This document shows, one piece after another, positions 27,854 through 36,586 of a stretch of 61,501 nt of DNA. The position numbers and the translations under genes are program-made. Source of the stretch: Porticoccaceae bacterium (GTDB lineage Bacteria > Pseudomonadota > Gammaproteobacteria > Pseudomonadales > Porticoccaceae); NCBI GenBank assembly GCA_017858135.1, contig JAFMBY010000002.1, forward strand, positions 1 to 61,501. The letters are read 5' to 3'. The notes below the pieces were generated by a model. The model was not told the DNA's origin. It saw only the letters and a program-made list of their open reading frames with translations, and made no database searches. Positions within the stretch are counted from its first letter, which is position 1; every line of letters begins with the position of its first letter.

Positions 27854-28816
27854 CTAATTTGCACGGCGGCGACGTTTCTTTTTGGCTGGCAAGTTGTACA
27901 GATCTGCTTCGCCCTCAGGCCGGTTTTTAAAACGCCGATGAACCCATAAATATTGCTCCGGCTGTAGCTGAACAAATTTCTCAATCAATTGATTTATTCG
28001 GGTGGCATCGACAAGATCATCGCCGCTTGGAAAGTCCTCCAGCGCCGGATAAACCGTTACCTTATAGCCCTCAGATCCAGGTAGCCGAACATGGCTAAAC
28101 GGCACCACTGCGGCGCCGGTCTTCTCGGCAAAGCGTGCCGTCGCATACACGGTGGCGGCCTGAACGCCAAAGAAAGGCGCAAACAAACCCTGACCTAAGC
28201 CGTAATCTTGATCGGGCCCGTACCACAGAGAGTGCCCTTGCTTTAGCGCTTTCATCGTTCCACGCACATCGCGACGTTCAAACACAGCATTGTCGCCAAT
28301 CGACTGCTGCAACCGGCCTCGGGCTTGCAGGAAGTCGTAAACCGGATTGCCATGGGCGCGATACATACCATCCATTTGCCACTGCGACGATAGAGCTGCG
28401 GCACCCACTTCCAGCGTGGTGTAATGAATGCCCAGCACCATTACCCCACGACCCTTAACCGCTTCAAGGTTTTCTAATCCTTCGAACTGCACCAGCTTGC
28501 TAAAACGTTTTTTCGGCCACCACCAGGCGATACCCACTTCCATAACCGCGATGCCGGTGCTGATAAAGTTGGCTCGCAGCATGGCTTTCTGTTCGGCTGC
28601 ACCGAGCGCCGGAAAACAAATTTCAATATTGCGCCGAGCAATGATCTTACGCCGACTGGGAATCGCGTAAAAAATTAAACCGATCGCCTTTCCCAGCCGC
28701 AGCAGCAGAGGAAATGGCAACAGCGTAATCAGCCACCACAGGCCAAAGGCGAACCAGGTCAGCCAATAGCGCGGATGCAATAGTGTCGATTTAAACTTGG
28801 TGGCTTTTGAGCTCAT
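27854..28816 (-). CDS. lpxL: Lipid A lauroyl/myristoyl-type acyltransferase (LpxL/HtrB family)
   Basis: Adds a secondary acyl chain to Kdo2-lipid IVA at the inner membrane. The 320-residue product has an N-terminal membrane helix (about residues 20-40) and the HX4E catalytic motif HYTTLE at 131-136, then RARGRLQQS and a DQDYG segment typical of LpxL/LpxM. The C-terminus ends in a strongly basic KKKRRRR run. Whether it acts as LpxL, LpxM or LpxP cannot be decided from sequence alone. Confidence 0.85.
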   Translation of the reverse strand: MSSKATKFKSTLLHPRYWLTWFAFGLWWLITLLPFPLLLRLGKAIGLIFYAIPSRRKIIARRNIEICFPALGAAEQKAMLRANFISTGIAVMEVGIAWWWPKKRFSKLVQFEGLENLEAVKGRGVMVLGIHYTTLEVGAAALSSQWQMDGMYRAHGNPVYDFLQARGRLQQSIGDNAVFERRDVRGTMKALKQGHSLWYGPDQDYGLGQGLFAPFFGVQAATVYATARFAEKTGAAVVPFSHVRLPGSEGYKVTVYPALEDFPSGDDLVDATRINQLIEKFVQLQPEQYLWVHRRFKNRPEGEADLYNLPAKKKRRRRAN

Positions 28817-28876
28817 AGACTAAATGCTGTCGAGTTGTATTGAGTAACACTTTTTAAAAGACGCACTGAACAACCA

Positions 28877-30064
28877 TTACAGCAGATTAGTAATCGGCAC
28901 ATCAGTCGCCACATCAGCCGCATAGTCGACGCCATCAATATCAAAGCCAAACAAGGCTAAAAACTCATGCTTATAGCCGGCAAAATCTGTTAATTCGGCA
29001 AGGTTCTCTGTACTGATCTTCGCCCAAGCATCCGCTACCACGGCCTGTACCTCGGGTCGTAATTCAAGTTCATCTACGCGCAATCGCCCCTCGTTATCAG
29101 TGCGCGGGTCGGCATTGTAAAGGCACTCGGTATAGAGTCGATAAAGCTGCTCAATACAGCCTTCATGGCTGCCATCGCGCTTCATCTCTTTAAACAGCAT
29201 GGCCAGATACAGCGGCATAATCGGAATCGCCGAGCTCGCTTGAGTGACCACCGCCTTGAGTACCGAGACGCGCGCATCACCACCTTTAGCGGCGAGCCTT
29301 TCGCGGATCGACAAAACGCGCTTATCGAGATCTTTCTTGGCCTGACCAATCGTGCCATCCCAATAGAGATCCCAGGTCATCTTCTCGCCAATGTAGGTGA
29401 ATGCAGTGGTTTTAGCACCCTCTGCCAACACGCCCGCTTCATCCAGCGCGTCAATCCACATCTGCCAATCTTCTCCACCCATCACCGCTACTGTGTCAGA
29501 GATCTCCTGCTCATTGGCCGCTTCAAGGCTAAATTCTTGAATAATTTCTTTGTCGGTATTGATACCGCGCATAGTGATATTTTTACCCACGGGCTTGAGT
29601 GTTGAATTAAACACTTCGCCGGTTTTAGGATGTTGTCTGCGTGGTGCAGCGAGACTGTAAATCACCAGGTCGATCTGACCGAGATCCTCTTTAATGGTCG
29701 CAATGGTCTTGGCTTTTATTTCATCAGAGAAGGCGTCGCCATTAATGCTTTTCGCATACAGACCCTCTTGCTCAGCATATTTGTGGAATGCTGCTGAATT
29801 ATACCAGCCAGCGGTACCGGGCTTGGTTTCCGTGCCAGGCTTTTCAAAGAAGATACCCAGTGTCGAGGCACCACTTCCAAAGGCTGCGGTAATCCGGGCT
29901 GCCAAGCCATATCCAGTCGACGAGCCAATCACCAACACACGCTTCGGTGCTTCGATAGCAGGCTGAGATTTAATAAAGTCGATTTGGTTTTTAACATTGG
30001 CTTCACAGCCAACAGGATGACTGGTAATACACATAAAGCCGCGAACGCGAGGTTTGATTATCAT
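28877..30064 (-). CDS. fabV: Enoyl-ACP reductase FabV
   Basis: NADH-dependent reduction of trans-2-enoyl thioesters, the last step in each fatty acid elongation round. The 395-residue product begins [20 protein letters not shown] and has the GSSTGYG cofactor site and the long-spaced Y-X8-K motif ending in [11 protein letters not shown]. FabV is the triclosan-insensitive type seen in Pseudomonas, Vibrio and Burkholderia. CGGAG lies eight bases before the ATG. No FabI gene is in the window. Confidence 0.95.
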   Translation of the reverse strand: MIIKPRVRGFMCITSHPVGCEANVKNQIDFIKSQPAIEAPKRVLVIGSSTGYGLAARITAAFGSGASTLGIFFEKPGTETKPGTAGWYNSAAFHKYAEQEGLYAKSINGDAFSDEIKAKTIATIKEDLGQIDLVIYSLAAPRRQHPKTGEVFNSTLKPVGKNITMRGINTDKEIIQEFSLEAANEQEISDTVAVMGGEDWQMWIDALDEAGVLAEGAKTTAFTYIGEKMTWDLYWDGTIGQAKKDLDKRVLSIRERLAAKGGDARVSVLKAVVTQASSAIPIMPLYLAMLFKEMKRDGSHEGCIEQLYRLYTECLYNADPRTDNEGRLRVDELELRPEVQAVVADAWAKISTENLAELTDFAGYKHEFLALFGFDIDGVDYAADVATDVPITNLL

Positions 30065-30251
30065 TCTTGAGTCTCCGTACTGTGCTGAATCAATTTTGAA
30101 GGGCGCAATGATACCCTACTGACAATCGTTACCCAAAAAAAATCACTGTTCATAGAACGAAACGTCAACAGACGCTAGTCAGCTACATTTTTGATCATGT
30201 TTAATGACAACCACGTACAATCATTTAATCACTCCCTATTGAGCAATCACA

Positions 30252-31376
30252 TTGAATCCAGCCGCCCTAAGTTACCCTTTTCTGCGTCACGAATTTCTCC
30301 AGGCACTTGAAGATAGCGGCAGTGCCTGTGAGGCCAGCGGCTGGTATCCCATCCATCTCAGCCTGCAGCAGCATAGCGACTCCGCAGAAGGCGACAGCGG
30401 CAGCGAGAGTCAGAGTAACGCCGCGGTGATGCCGCTGTATCTGAAAGACCACTCCATGGGCGAATATGTTTTCGATCATGCGTGGGCCAATGCCTATTAC
30501 CAGAATGGACTAGAGTATTACCCCAAGCTGGTCACCTCGATTCCCTTCACCCCTTCAATGGGCCCGCGGGTACGAACCGAACAGCCATTAAGTCAAGAGG
30601 AGTGCACCCAGTTAGTCGATGAAGTATTGGCGGTAGCCGCCGATACTGGCGCCTCGGGCTGGCATTTTTTGTTTCCCTCAGTAGAACATCGTCAGCTATT
30701 TAAAGACCCTCGCCTGCTGCAGCGCAGCGGTGTTCAATATCACTGGCACAATCGCGACTATCAGCACTTTGATGATTTTCTCGTCACCATGAACTCACGC
30801 AAGCGCAAAATGGTGCGCAAAGAGCGGGCTGATGTTGCTGCACAGGGCATCCGCGTCAGTATTGAGCTCGGCGCGGATATCAGCCCCGATCTCTGGGGGC
30901 TCTTCTACCAGCTCTATGAGCGCACCTATGCCAAGCGCAATGGCAGTCGCGGCTATTTAACTGAGGCGTTTTTTACTCAGATTGCCCGCACCATGCCCGA
31001 GCAAATTGCTATGGCAGTGGCTTGGATCGACGATCAGCCAGTGGCCTGTGCACTGTACTTTTTTGATGATGAAACGCTCTATGGGCGCTACTGGGGTAGT
31101 GTCGGAGAGTTTTCCTACCTACATTTTGAGCTCTGTTATTACACCGGCATTGAGTTTGCCATCAGTCGCGGACTACAGCGCTACGACGCCGGCGCTCAGG
31201 GCGAGCATAAAATTGTTCGCGGTTTTGAACCGATCGAGACCCATTCACTGCACTGGATAAAACATCCGGGGTTTCGCGATGCGATTGCACGTTTTTTAGT
31301 CGAGGAAAAAGAGGGAATTGTCCGCCATATAGAACAGGCAACAGCCATGTTGCCCTATAAGAAAGCCAGCCAGTAA
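30252..31376 (+). CDS. DUF482/GNAT-type peptidoglycan-bridge-like acyltransferase
   Basis: A 374-residue protein of the DUF482 group with a GNAT-like fold, related to FemX-type aminoacyl and acyl transferases. PFLRHEFLQALE near the N-terminus, GWHFLFP, a Y-K-R-rich MNSRKRKMVRKER, and GLQRYDAGAQGEHKIVRGFEP (given as GLQRYDAGAQGEHK) are family marks. The start is uncertain: an in-frame stop at 30240-30242 leaves TTG 30252 as the only usual start, which makes the N-terminus about ten residues shorter than I expect. A Ser/Glu/Gly-rich insert lies near residue 45. Substrate unknown. Confidence 0.75.
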   Translation: MNPAALSYPFLRHEFLQALEDSGSACEASGWYPIHLSLQQHSDSAEGDSGSESQSNAAVMPLYLKDHSMGEYVFDHAWANAYYQNGLEYYPKLVTSIPFTPSMGPRVRTEQPLSQEECTQLVDEVLAVAADTGASGWHFLFPSVEHRQLFKDPRLLQRSGVQYHWHNRDYQHFDDFLVTMNSRKRKMVRKERADVAAQGIRVSIELGADISPDLWGLFYQLYERTYAKRNGSRGYLTEAFFTQIARTMPEQIAMAVAWIDDQPVACALYFFDDETLYGRYWGSVGEFSYLHFELCYYTGIEFAISRGLQRYDAGAQGEHKIVRGFEPIETHSLHWIKHPGFRDAIARFLVEEKEGIVRHIEQATAMLPYKKASQ

Positions 31377-31392
31377 GTCTTCTGCTGGATTT

Positions 31393-31848
31393 CTACCAAC
31401 TACCCACATTAAGCATAGAAGCCCAAGGTTCTTGGGCGGGCAGTGCCTCACCCTCTTGAAGTAGCTCAATGGAGATATTGTCGGGAGAGCGCACAAAGGC
31501 CATATGGCCGTCGCGCGGTGGCCGATTGATTACCACGCCGGCAGCCATCAGTCTTTCACAGCTCGCATAGATATTCTCGACTCGATAAGCCAGGTGACCG
31601 AAGTTGCGACCACCCTCATACGCCTCCGGCTCACCCTCTTCCGGCGGCCAGTTATAGGTCAGCTCAATCAGTGGTGCTTTGGTCTCACGAGCCTGTTGAG
31701 CATCATTGGGCGCGGCAAGGAAAACCAACGTAAAGCGTCCCGCGGCAACCTCATGCCGATAAAGCTCTACTAACCCGAGAGCGTCGCAGTAAAAATTGAG
31801 GGATTTTTGCAGATCAGTTACTCTCACCATCGTGTGTAAAAATCGCAT
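31393..31848 (-). CDS. gloA: Glyoxalase I-like VOC protein
   Basis: Probably lactoylglutathione lyase, which isomerises the methylglyoxal-glutathione adduct. The 151-residue single-domain product keeps the four metal ligands of GloA: His5 (MRFLH), Glu in LIELTYNW, His in FGHLAYRV and Glu in SIELLQ. The C-terminal about 20 residues (after EGEAL) go beyond E. coli GloA (135). A very strong GAGGGAGG ribosome-binding site lies seven bases before the ATG. It is convergent with the DUF482 gene. Confidence 0.87.
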   Translation of the reverse strand: MRFLHTMVRVTDLQKSLNFYCDALGLVELYRHEVAAGRFTLVFLAAPNDAQQARETKAPLIELTYNWPPEEGEPEAYEGGRNFGHLAYRVENIYASCERLMAAGVVINRPPRDGHMAFVRSPDNISIELLQEGEALPAQEPWASMLNVGSW

Positions 31849-31878
31849 TGCCTAACCTCCCTCAACTCAAGTCAGTTT

Positions 31879-33618
31879 TCAAAGTGCCAAATAGCGGATA
31901 TCGCTCAACAACTGGACCAGATACGTCATAAAGCGCCCGGCGTCACCGCCGTTTATGGCGCGATGGTCATAGGACAGCGCCATCGGTAACAGCAAGCGCG
32001 GCGCAAACTCAGAGCCATTCCAAACTGGTTTGATCTGAGATTTCGAGACACCGAGAATGCCGACTTCTGGAGCATTCACAATTGGCGTAAAGCCATTGCC
32101 GCCAATCGCACCCAGGCTTGACAGGGTGAAACAACCACCCTGCATTTCTGCCGGGGTCAACTTGCCATCCCGCGCCTTTCCAGCGAGCAGGCTGATCTCA
32201 GCGGAAATATCCCAGATGCCCTTTTCATTGACATCTCTGATCACCGGAACCACCAAACCGCGCGGCGTGTCCACGGCCATACCGACATGACAGTAATGCT
32301 TCTGAATAAAATGCCCACCATCGACTGAGAGAGAGCGATTAAATTCCGGGTTGGCCTGCAGTGCCGCGCCAATTGCCTTGATCAAAAAGGCCACTGGAGT
32401 AACACGTACACCGCGCTTTTCGCCCTCAGCTTTAAGGCCTTTGCGGAACGCTTCCAACTCGGTGATATCGGCATCGTCAAACTGAGTGACATGGGGAACA
32501 TTCAACCAGTTACGCTGCATATTGGCTGCCGTGAGCTTCTGTATTTTGCTCAGTGCAAGCTCTTCGATATCACCAAACTGACTAAAGTCGATGGCTGGAA
32601 TCGCTGGGATACCGCTGCCACCCGCTGCTGCAGCTGGTGTGTCTTTGTTCTGCATCACCTGCTTAACAAAATTGCTCACATCGTCTTTTAGAATACGCCC
32701 TCGCGGACCACTGCCGGGGACCTGACTAAGCTCTACACCCAGCTCACGGGCGATCAAACGCACCGCTGGTCCAGCGTAGATATCAGACGCAGCATTATTC
32801 TGGCGCGGCTCAGCAGGACTAGTCGCCGGCTGTGCCGGTTGCCCTGGGGCAGACTGAACGGCACCAGGTTGACTAGCCGCGGATACTGCAGCTGCAGCTT
32901 TCTGCGGCCCAGTCTCGCTTGATACGGGAGTTGCCGCAACTGGAGCGGGAGCAGGCTGTTTAACAGCGGGCTCTTGCACAGCTGCCACATCGGCGATCAC
33001 TTCAAACAGTGCAACATCGTCGCCGGTGCCAAGCTTATCGCCCTCGGCAACAACAATTTTTAACACTTTGCCAGAATGGGTTGAAGGCACATCCATGGTC
33101 GCTTTGTCAGACTCAAGCACGACCAGTGTGTCACCCTCATTCACCTCATCGCCTACGGCAACGCAAATCTCAATCACATCGACCTTATCATCACTGCCAA
33201 TATCCGGAACCTTGATCATCTGTTCAGCGGAGCTCTGCGCAGCGCTTGGTTGTGGCTTCGCTTCTGGCTCAGAGTCAGATTCAGAGTCAGATTCAGATTC
33301 AGACGCAGAGTCGGCGGCTGGCTGGTGAGACACCTGCTCCACCTCTTCGGCGTCTGCGACATCAGTTGCTGCTGCCTCACCGGCCACGTCGATTTCAGCG
33401 ATGGCATCGCCCACTTTAACCGTGGCACCCTCGGCAACCAGATACTGGGTCAACACGCCGGTCGCCGGACTGGGTATATCCATCGTCGCCTTATCGGATT
33501 CCAAAACCAGCAGCGAATCTTCAACCTCAACACTGTCGCCTGGACTTAACCCTAGCTCGATAACCTCTACGGTCTCCGCGCCACCTAGATCTGGAACTAC
33601 TACTGTCTGTATTGTCAC
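31879..33618 (-). CDS. aceF: Pyruvate dehydrogenase E2, dihydrolipoyl acetyltransferase
   Basis: Core subunit of the pyruvate dehydrogenase complex; moves the acetyl group from lipoate to CoA. The 579 residues hold two lipoyl domains with ESDKATMD motifs (Lys43 and Lys172), a Ser/Asp/Glu-rich linker, an Ala/Pro linker, the E1/E3-binding domain (about 285-320) and the catalytic domain with DHRAINGGDAGRF. E. coli has three lipoyl domains, Pseudomonas two. GTG start at 33618 with AAAGGA six bases upstream. It lies 62 bases behind aceE; no E3 gene (lpd) is in the window. Confidence 0.96.
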   Translation of the reverse strand: MTIQTVVVPDLGGAETVEVIELGLSPGDSVEVEDSLLVLESDKATMDIPSPATGVLTQYLVAEGATVKVGDAIAEIDVAGEAAATDVADAEEVEQVSHQPAADSASESESDSESDSEPEAKPQPSAAQSSAEQMIKVPDIGSDDKVDVIEICVAVGDEVNEGDTLVVLESDKATMDVPSTHSGKVLKIVVAEGDKLGTGDDVALFEVIADVAAVQEPAVKQPAPAPVAATPVSSETGPQKAAAAVSAASQPGAVQSAPGQPAQPATSPAEPRQNNAASDIYAGPAVRLIARELGVELSQVPGSGPRGRILKDDVSNFVKQVMQNKDTPAAAAGGSGIPAIPAIDFSQFGDIEELALSKIQKLTAANMQRNWLNVPHVTQFDDADITELEAFRKGLKAEGEKRGVRVTPVAFLIKAIGAALQANPEFNRSLSVDGGHFIQKHYCHVGMAVDTPRGLVVPVIRDVNEKGIWDISAEISLLAGKARDGKLTPAEMQGGCFTLSSLGAIGGNGFTPIVNAPEVGILGVSKSQIKPVWNGSEFAPRLLLPMALSYDHRAINGGDAGRFMTYLVQLLSDIRYLAL

Positions 33619-33680
33619 ATTGATTCCTTTTTTAGCATTTACCTGAACAACCTCTCCAGCGCGCCAAGCATTAGCTCGGC

Positions 33681-36329
33681 TTAGACCAGCAGCGGGTTGG
33701 TCTTTTCAGGGTCGATACCAAATGATTTTATCGCTTCACTCACAACCGATGACTTGATCGCACCCTCGTCTGCCAGCGCTTTCAGCGCCGCTACCGTAAT
33801 AAAGTACCGGTCCACTTCAAAGAAGCTGCGCAGTGCCTCGCGGCTATCACTGCGGCCGAAACCATCGGTCCCCAGTACAGTCAGCGGCTTGTCGATATAT
33901 TTACGCATCTGCTCAGCATAGTTTTTCATGTAATCCGTTGCGATCACCACTGGGCCTTCGGCGCCATCGAGCTGCTCGGTGAGATAGGCTCTCTTCGGCT
34001 TGCTATCAGGGTGCAGTAAGTTCCAGCGATCAACCTGCTGACCTTCTCGGGTTATTTCGTTAACACTGGTTAGACTCCAGATATCCGACTCAACCGCGTA
34101 GGTCTCTTTCAGAATCTTCGCCGCTTCACGCACTTCATTGAGAATCGTACCCGCACCCATCAGCTGTACACGCAGCTTAGCTTTGCCGCCCTGAGAGAAC
34201 TTGTAAATGCCTTTGATAATGCCCGCTTCAGCGCCCTCAGGCATGGCCGGCTGCTTGTAGTTTTCGTTCATCGTGGTGAGGTAATAGAAACAGTTTTCTT
34301 TGTCCTCAAACATGCGTTTAACACCGTCCTGCACAATCACCGCTAACTCGTAGCTGTACGTTGCGTCGTAGCTACGGCAGTTAGGCACAGTGTTGGCGAG
34401 GATATGGCTGTGGCCATCCTGGTGTTGTAAACCTTCACCGTTCAAGGTGGTGCGGCCAGCAGTGGCACCAATCAAGAATCCGCGCGCCTGACTATCGCCA
34501 GCAGCCCAAGCCAGATCGCCGATACGCTGGAAACCAAACATAGAATAGAAAATGTAGAACGGAATCATCGGGCAGCTGCTGGTACTGTAGGCCGTGGCCA
34601 GAGCAATCCAAGCCGACATGGCGCCAGCTTCATTGATGCCCTCTTCGAGAATCACACCCTTCTTATCTTCTTTGTAATACATGATCTGCTGGTGATCGTG
34701 GGGCACATACTTCTGCCCTTCCGACGTGTAGATACCGAGCTGGCGGAACATACCTTCCATACCAAAAGTACGGGCTTCGTCGGGAACAATCGGCACCACG
34801 GAGCTACCAATGGTTTTGTCTTTTATCAGCGTCGATAGCACGCGCACAAACGCCATGGTGGTGGAAATTTCTCTCTCGCCACTGCTCTCCAACTGCTTTT
34901 TAAAGGTCGATAGTTCCGGCACCTTCATGGCAGTGAAGTCCGCTTTACGGGCTGGCAGTGAACCACCCAGAGAGGCGCGGCGTCTGCGCATATACTCGAG
35001 TTCAGGACTGTCCTCTGGTGGACGGTAGTAGGGAACATTTTCCAGCTGATCATCGGGCACCGGAATACCGAAACGATCGCGGAAACCACGTAGGCTGTCT
35101 ATGTCGAGCTTCTTCACCGAGTGAGTGTCGTTGGCTGCTTCGCCTGCGCCACCAAGACCGTAACCTTTTACTGTGTGGGCAAGAATAACCGTTGGCTGAC
35201 CTTTGTGAGCAGAGGCTTCAGCATATGCTGCATAGACTTTATAGGGGTCGTGACCACCGCGATTGAGATACATAATCTGATCGTCAGTCATATCGGCGAC
35301 CAACTCAAGCAGCTCCGGATACTTGCCGAAGAAATGTTCACGGGTGTAGGCGCCGCCATTAAATTTATAGTTTTGCAGTTCGCCGTCACAGACCTCGTCC
35401 ATGCGCTTGACCAGCAAACCGGTGGTATCTTTCTCAATCAGACGGTCCCAGTGACGTCCCCAGACCACCTTGATAACATTCCAACCCGCTCCGCGGAACA
35501 CACCTTCGAGCTCCTGCATGATTTTGCCGTTACCGCGCACCGGGCCATCGAGGCGCTGTAAATTACAGTTAACCACAAAAATCAAGTTCTCCAGTGGCTG
35601 GCGACCTGCCAGAGAGATAGCGCCGAGACTTTCCGGCTCATCACACTCGCCATCGCCGAGAAATGCCCAGACCTTGCGATCACCGCGCGGAACCAATCCA
35701 CGAGCGGAGAGATAACGCATAACGTGCGCCTGATAGATTGCTTGAATCGGGCCAAGGCCCATGGATACGGTTGGAAACTGCCAGTAGTCCGGCATCAACC
35801 AGGGGTGCGGATAAGATGACAACCCGCCGCCATCGACTTCGCGACGGAAGTTATCCATCTGCTCTGTACTCAGACGGCCTTCTAAAAACGAGCGTGCATA
35901 CATACCCGGGGCACTGTGTCCCTGGAAGAACACTAGATCACCTAGATCATCGCCTTCGGGGCCGCGAAAGAAGTAGTTAAAACCGACATCATAGAGTGTC
36001 GCAGCTGAAGCAAAGCTGGCAATGTGACCGCCTATGCCTTCACTTTTCTTGTTCGCGCGCATCACCATGGCCAGCGCATTCCAGCGAATCAGTGACCGAA
36101 TGCGGCGCTCCATAAACAGATCGCCGGGCATACGCTTTTCACGGTCAGAAGAGATGGTGTTGCGAAATGGTGTAGTGACCGATGAAGGCAGCTTGATACC
36201 CTGATCACTGGCGTGAGATTGCAGCTGATTGAGCAAAAAGTTTGCTCGCTCGTCGCCATGAACCTTAAACACCGCGTCGAAGGCATCAAGCCATTCCTGA
36301 GTTTCAAACGGATCTAAATCCTTAGTCAT
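33681..36329 (-). CDS. aceE: Pyruvate dehydrogenase E1, homodimeric type
   Basis: Thiamine-diphosphate enzyme that decarboxylates pyruvate and acetylates lipoate on E2. The 882 residues compare with 887 in E. coli. The TPP-binding motif GDGECDEPE...NCNLQRLDG is in place, and the family start DPFETQEWLDAFD and the end SFGIDPEKTNPL are intact. It is first gene of the aceEF operon; a promoter with a palindromic spacer is about 90 bases upstream. Confidence 0.97.
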   Translation of the reverse strand: MTKDLDPFETQEWLDAFDAVFKVHGDERANFLLNQLQSHASDQGIKLPSSVTTPFRNTISSDREKRMPGDLFMERRIRSLIRWNALAMVMRANKKSEGIGGHIASFASAATLYDVGFNYFFRGPEGDDLGDLVFFQGHSAPGMYARSFLEGRLSTEQMDNFRREVDGGGLSSYPHPWLMPDYWQFPTVSMGLGPIQAIYQAHVMRYLSARGLVPRGDRKVWAFLGDGECDEPESLGAISLAGRQPLENLIFVVNCNLQRLDGPVRGNGKIMQELEGVFRGAGWNVIKVVWGRHWDRLIEKDTTGLLVKRMDEVCDGELQNYKFNGGAYTREHFFGKYPELLELVADMTDDQIMYLNRGGHDPYKVYAAYAEASAHKGQPTVILAHTVKGYGLGGAGEAANDTHSVKKLDIDSLRGFRDRFGIPVPDDQLENVPYYRPPEDSPELEYMRRRRASLGGSLPARKADFTAMKVPELSTFKKQLESSGEREISTTMAFVRVLSTLIKDKTIGSSVVPIVPDEARTFGMEGMFRQLGIYTSEGQKYVPHDHQQIMYYKEDKKGVILEEGINEAGAMSAWIALATAYSTSSCPMIPFYIFYSMFGFQRIGDLAWAAGDSQARGFLIGATAGRTTLNGEGLQHQDGHSHILANTVPNCRSYDATYSYELAVIVQDGVKRMFEDKENCFYYLTTMNENYKQPAMPEGAEAGIIKGIYKFSQGGKAKLRVQLMGAGTILNEVREAAKILKETYAVESDIWSLTSVNEITREGQQVDRWNLLHPDSKPKRAYLTEQLDGAEGPVVIATDYMKNYAEQMRKYIDKPLTVLGTDGFGRSDSREALRSFFEVDRYFITVAALKALADEGAIKSSVVSEAIKSFGIDPEKTNPLLV

Positions 36330-36421
36330 TCTTCACCAACCAGTTATCAATTAAACGGGTATTTGCGCTAGTTTGAACGGCAACGCTCGACTCGATTAGT
36401 ACGCGCAAAAATAGGCCGACA

Positions 36422-36450
36422 ATTTTAATGTAGCTAAGCTACAAAATCAA
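36422..36450 (-). promoter_or_regulatory. aceE promoter with palindrome in its spacer
   Basis: On the minus strand: TTGATT (36445-36450), 17-base spacer, TAAAAT (36422-36427). Inside the spacer, 36429-36443 reads TGTAGCTAAGCTACA, a perfect 7-bp inverted repeat around one base. A bound protein would lie between -35 and -10. PdhR-type repressors control aceE in enterobacteria, but this is not the PdhR consensus. Confidence 0.5.
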
Positions 36451-36586
36451 CGGCATCAGCCAATTAAAAATCCCCGTCAAGAACCAAAAAACTCCCGATA
36501 AAGATATTAACCTTTTGTTTATATTAACTTTTATTTGTTATTTTTAAAGTTAGTATAATTACAAAATTGATCGCCGCGATAGCTCA

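Noticed and set aside
29165-29605. 146-codon open frame on the plus strand
   Set aside because: Antisense to fabV, which is full length and has all motifs.
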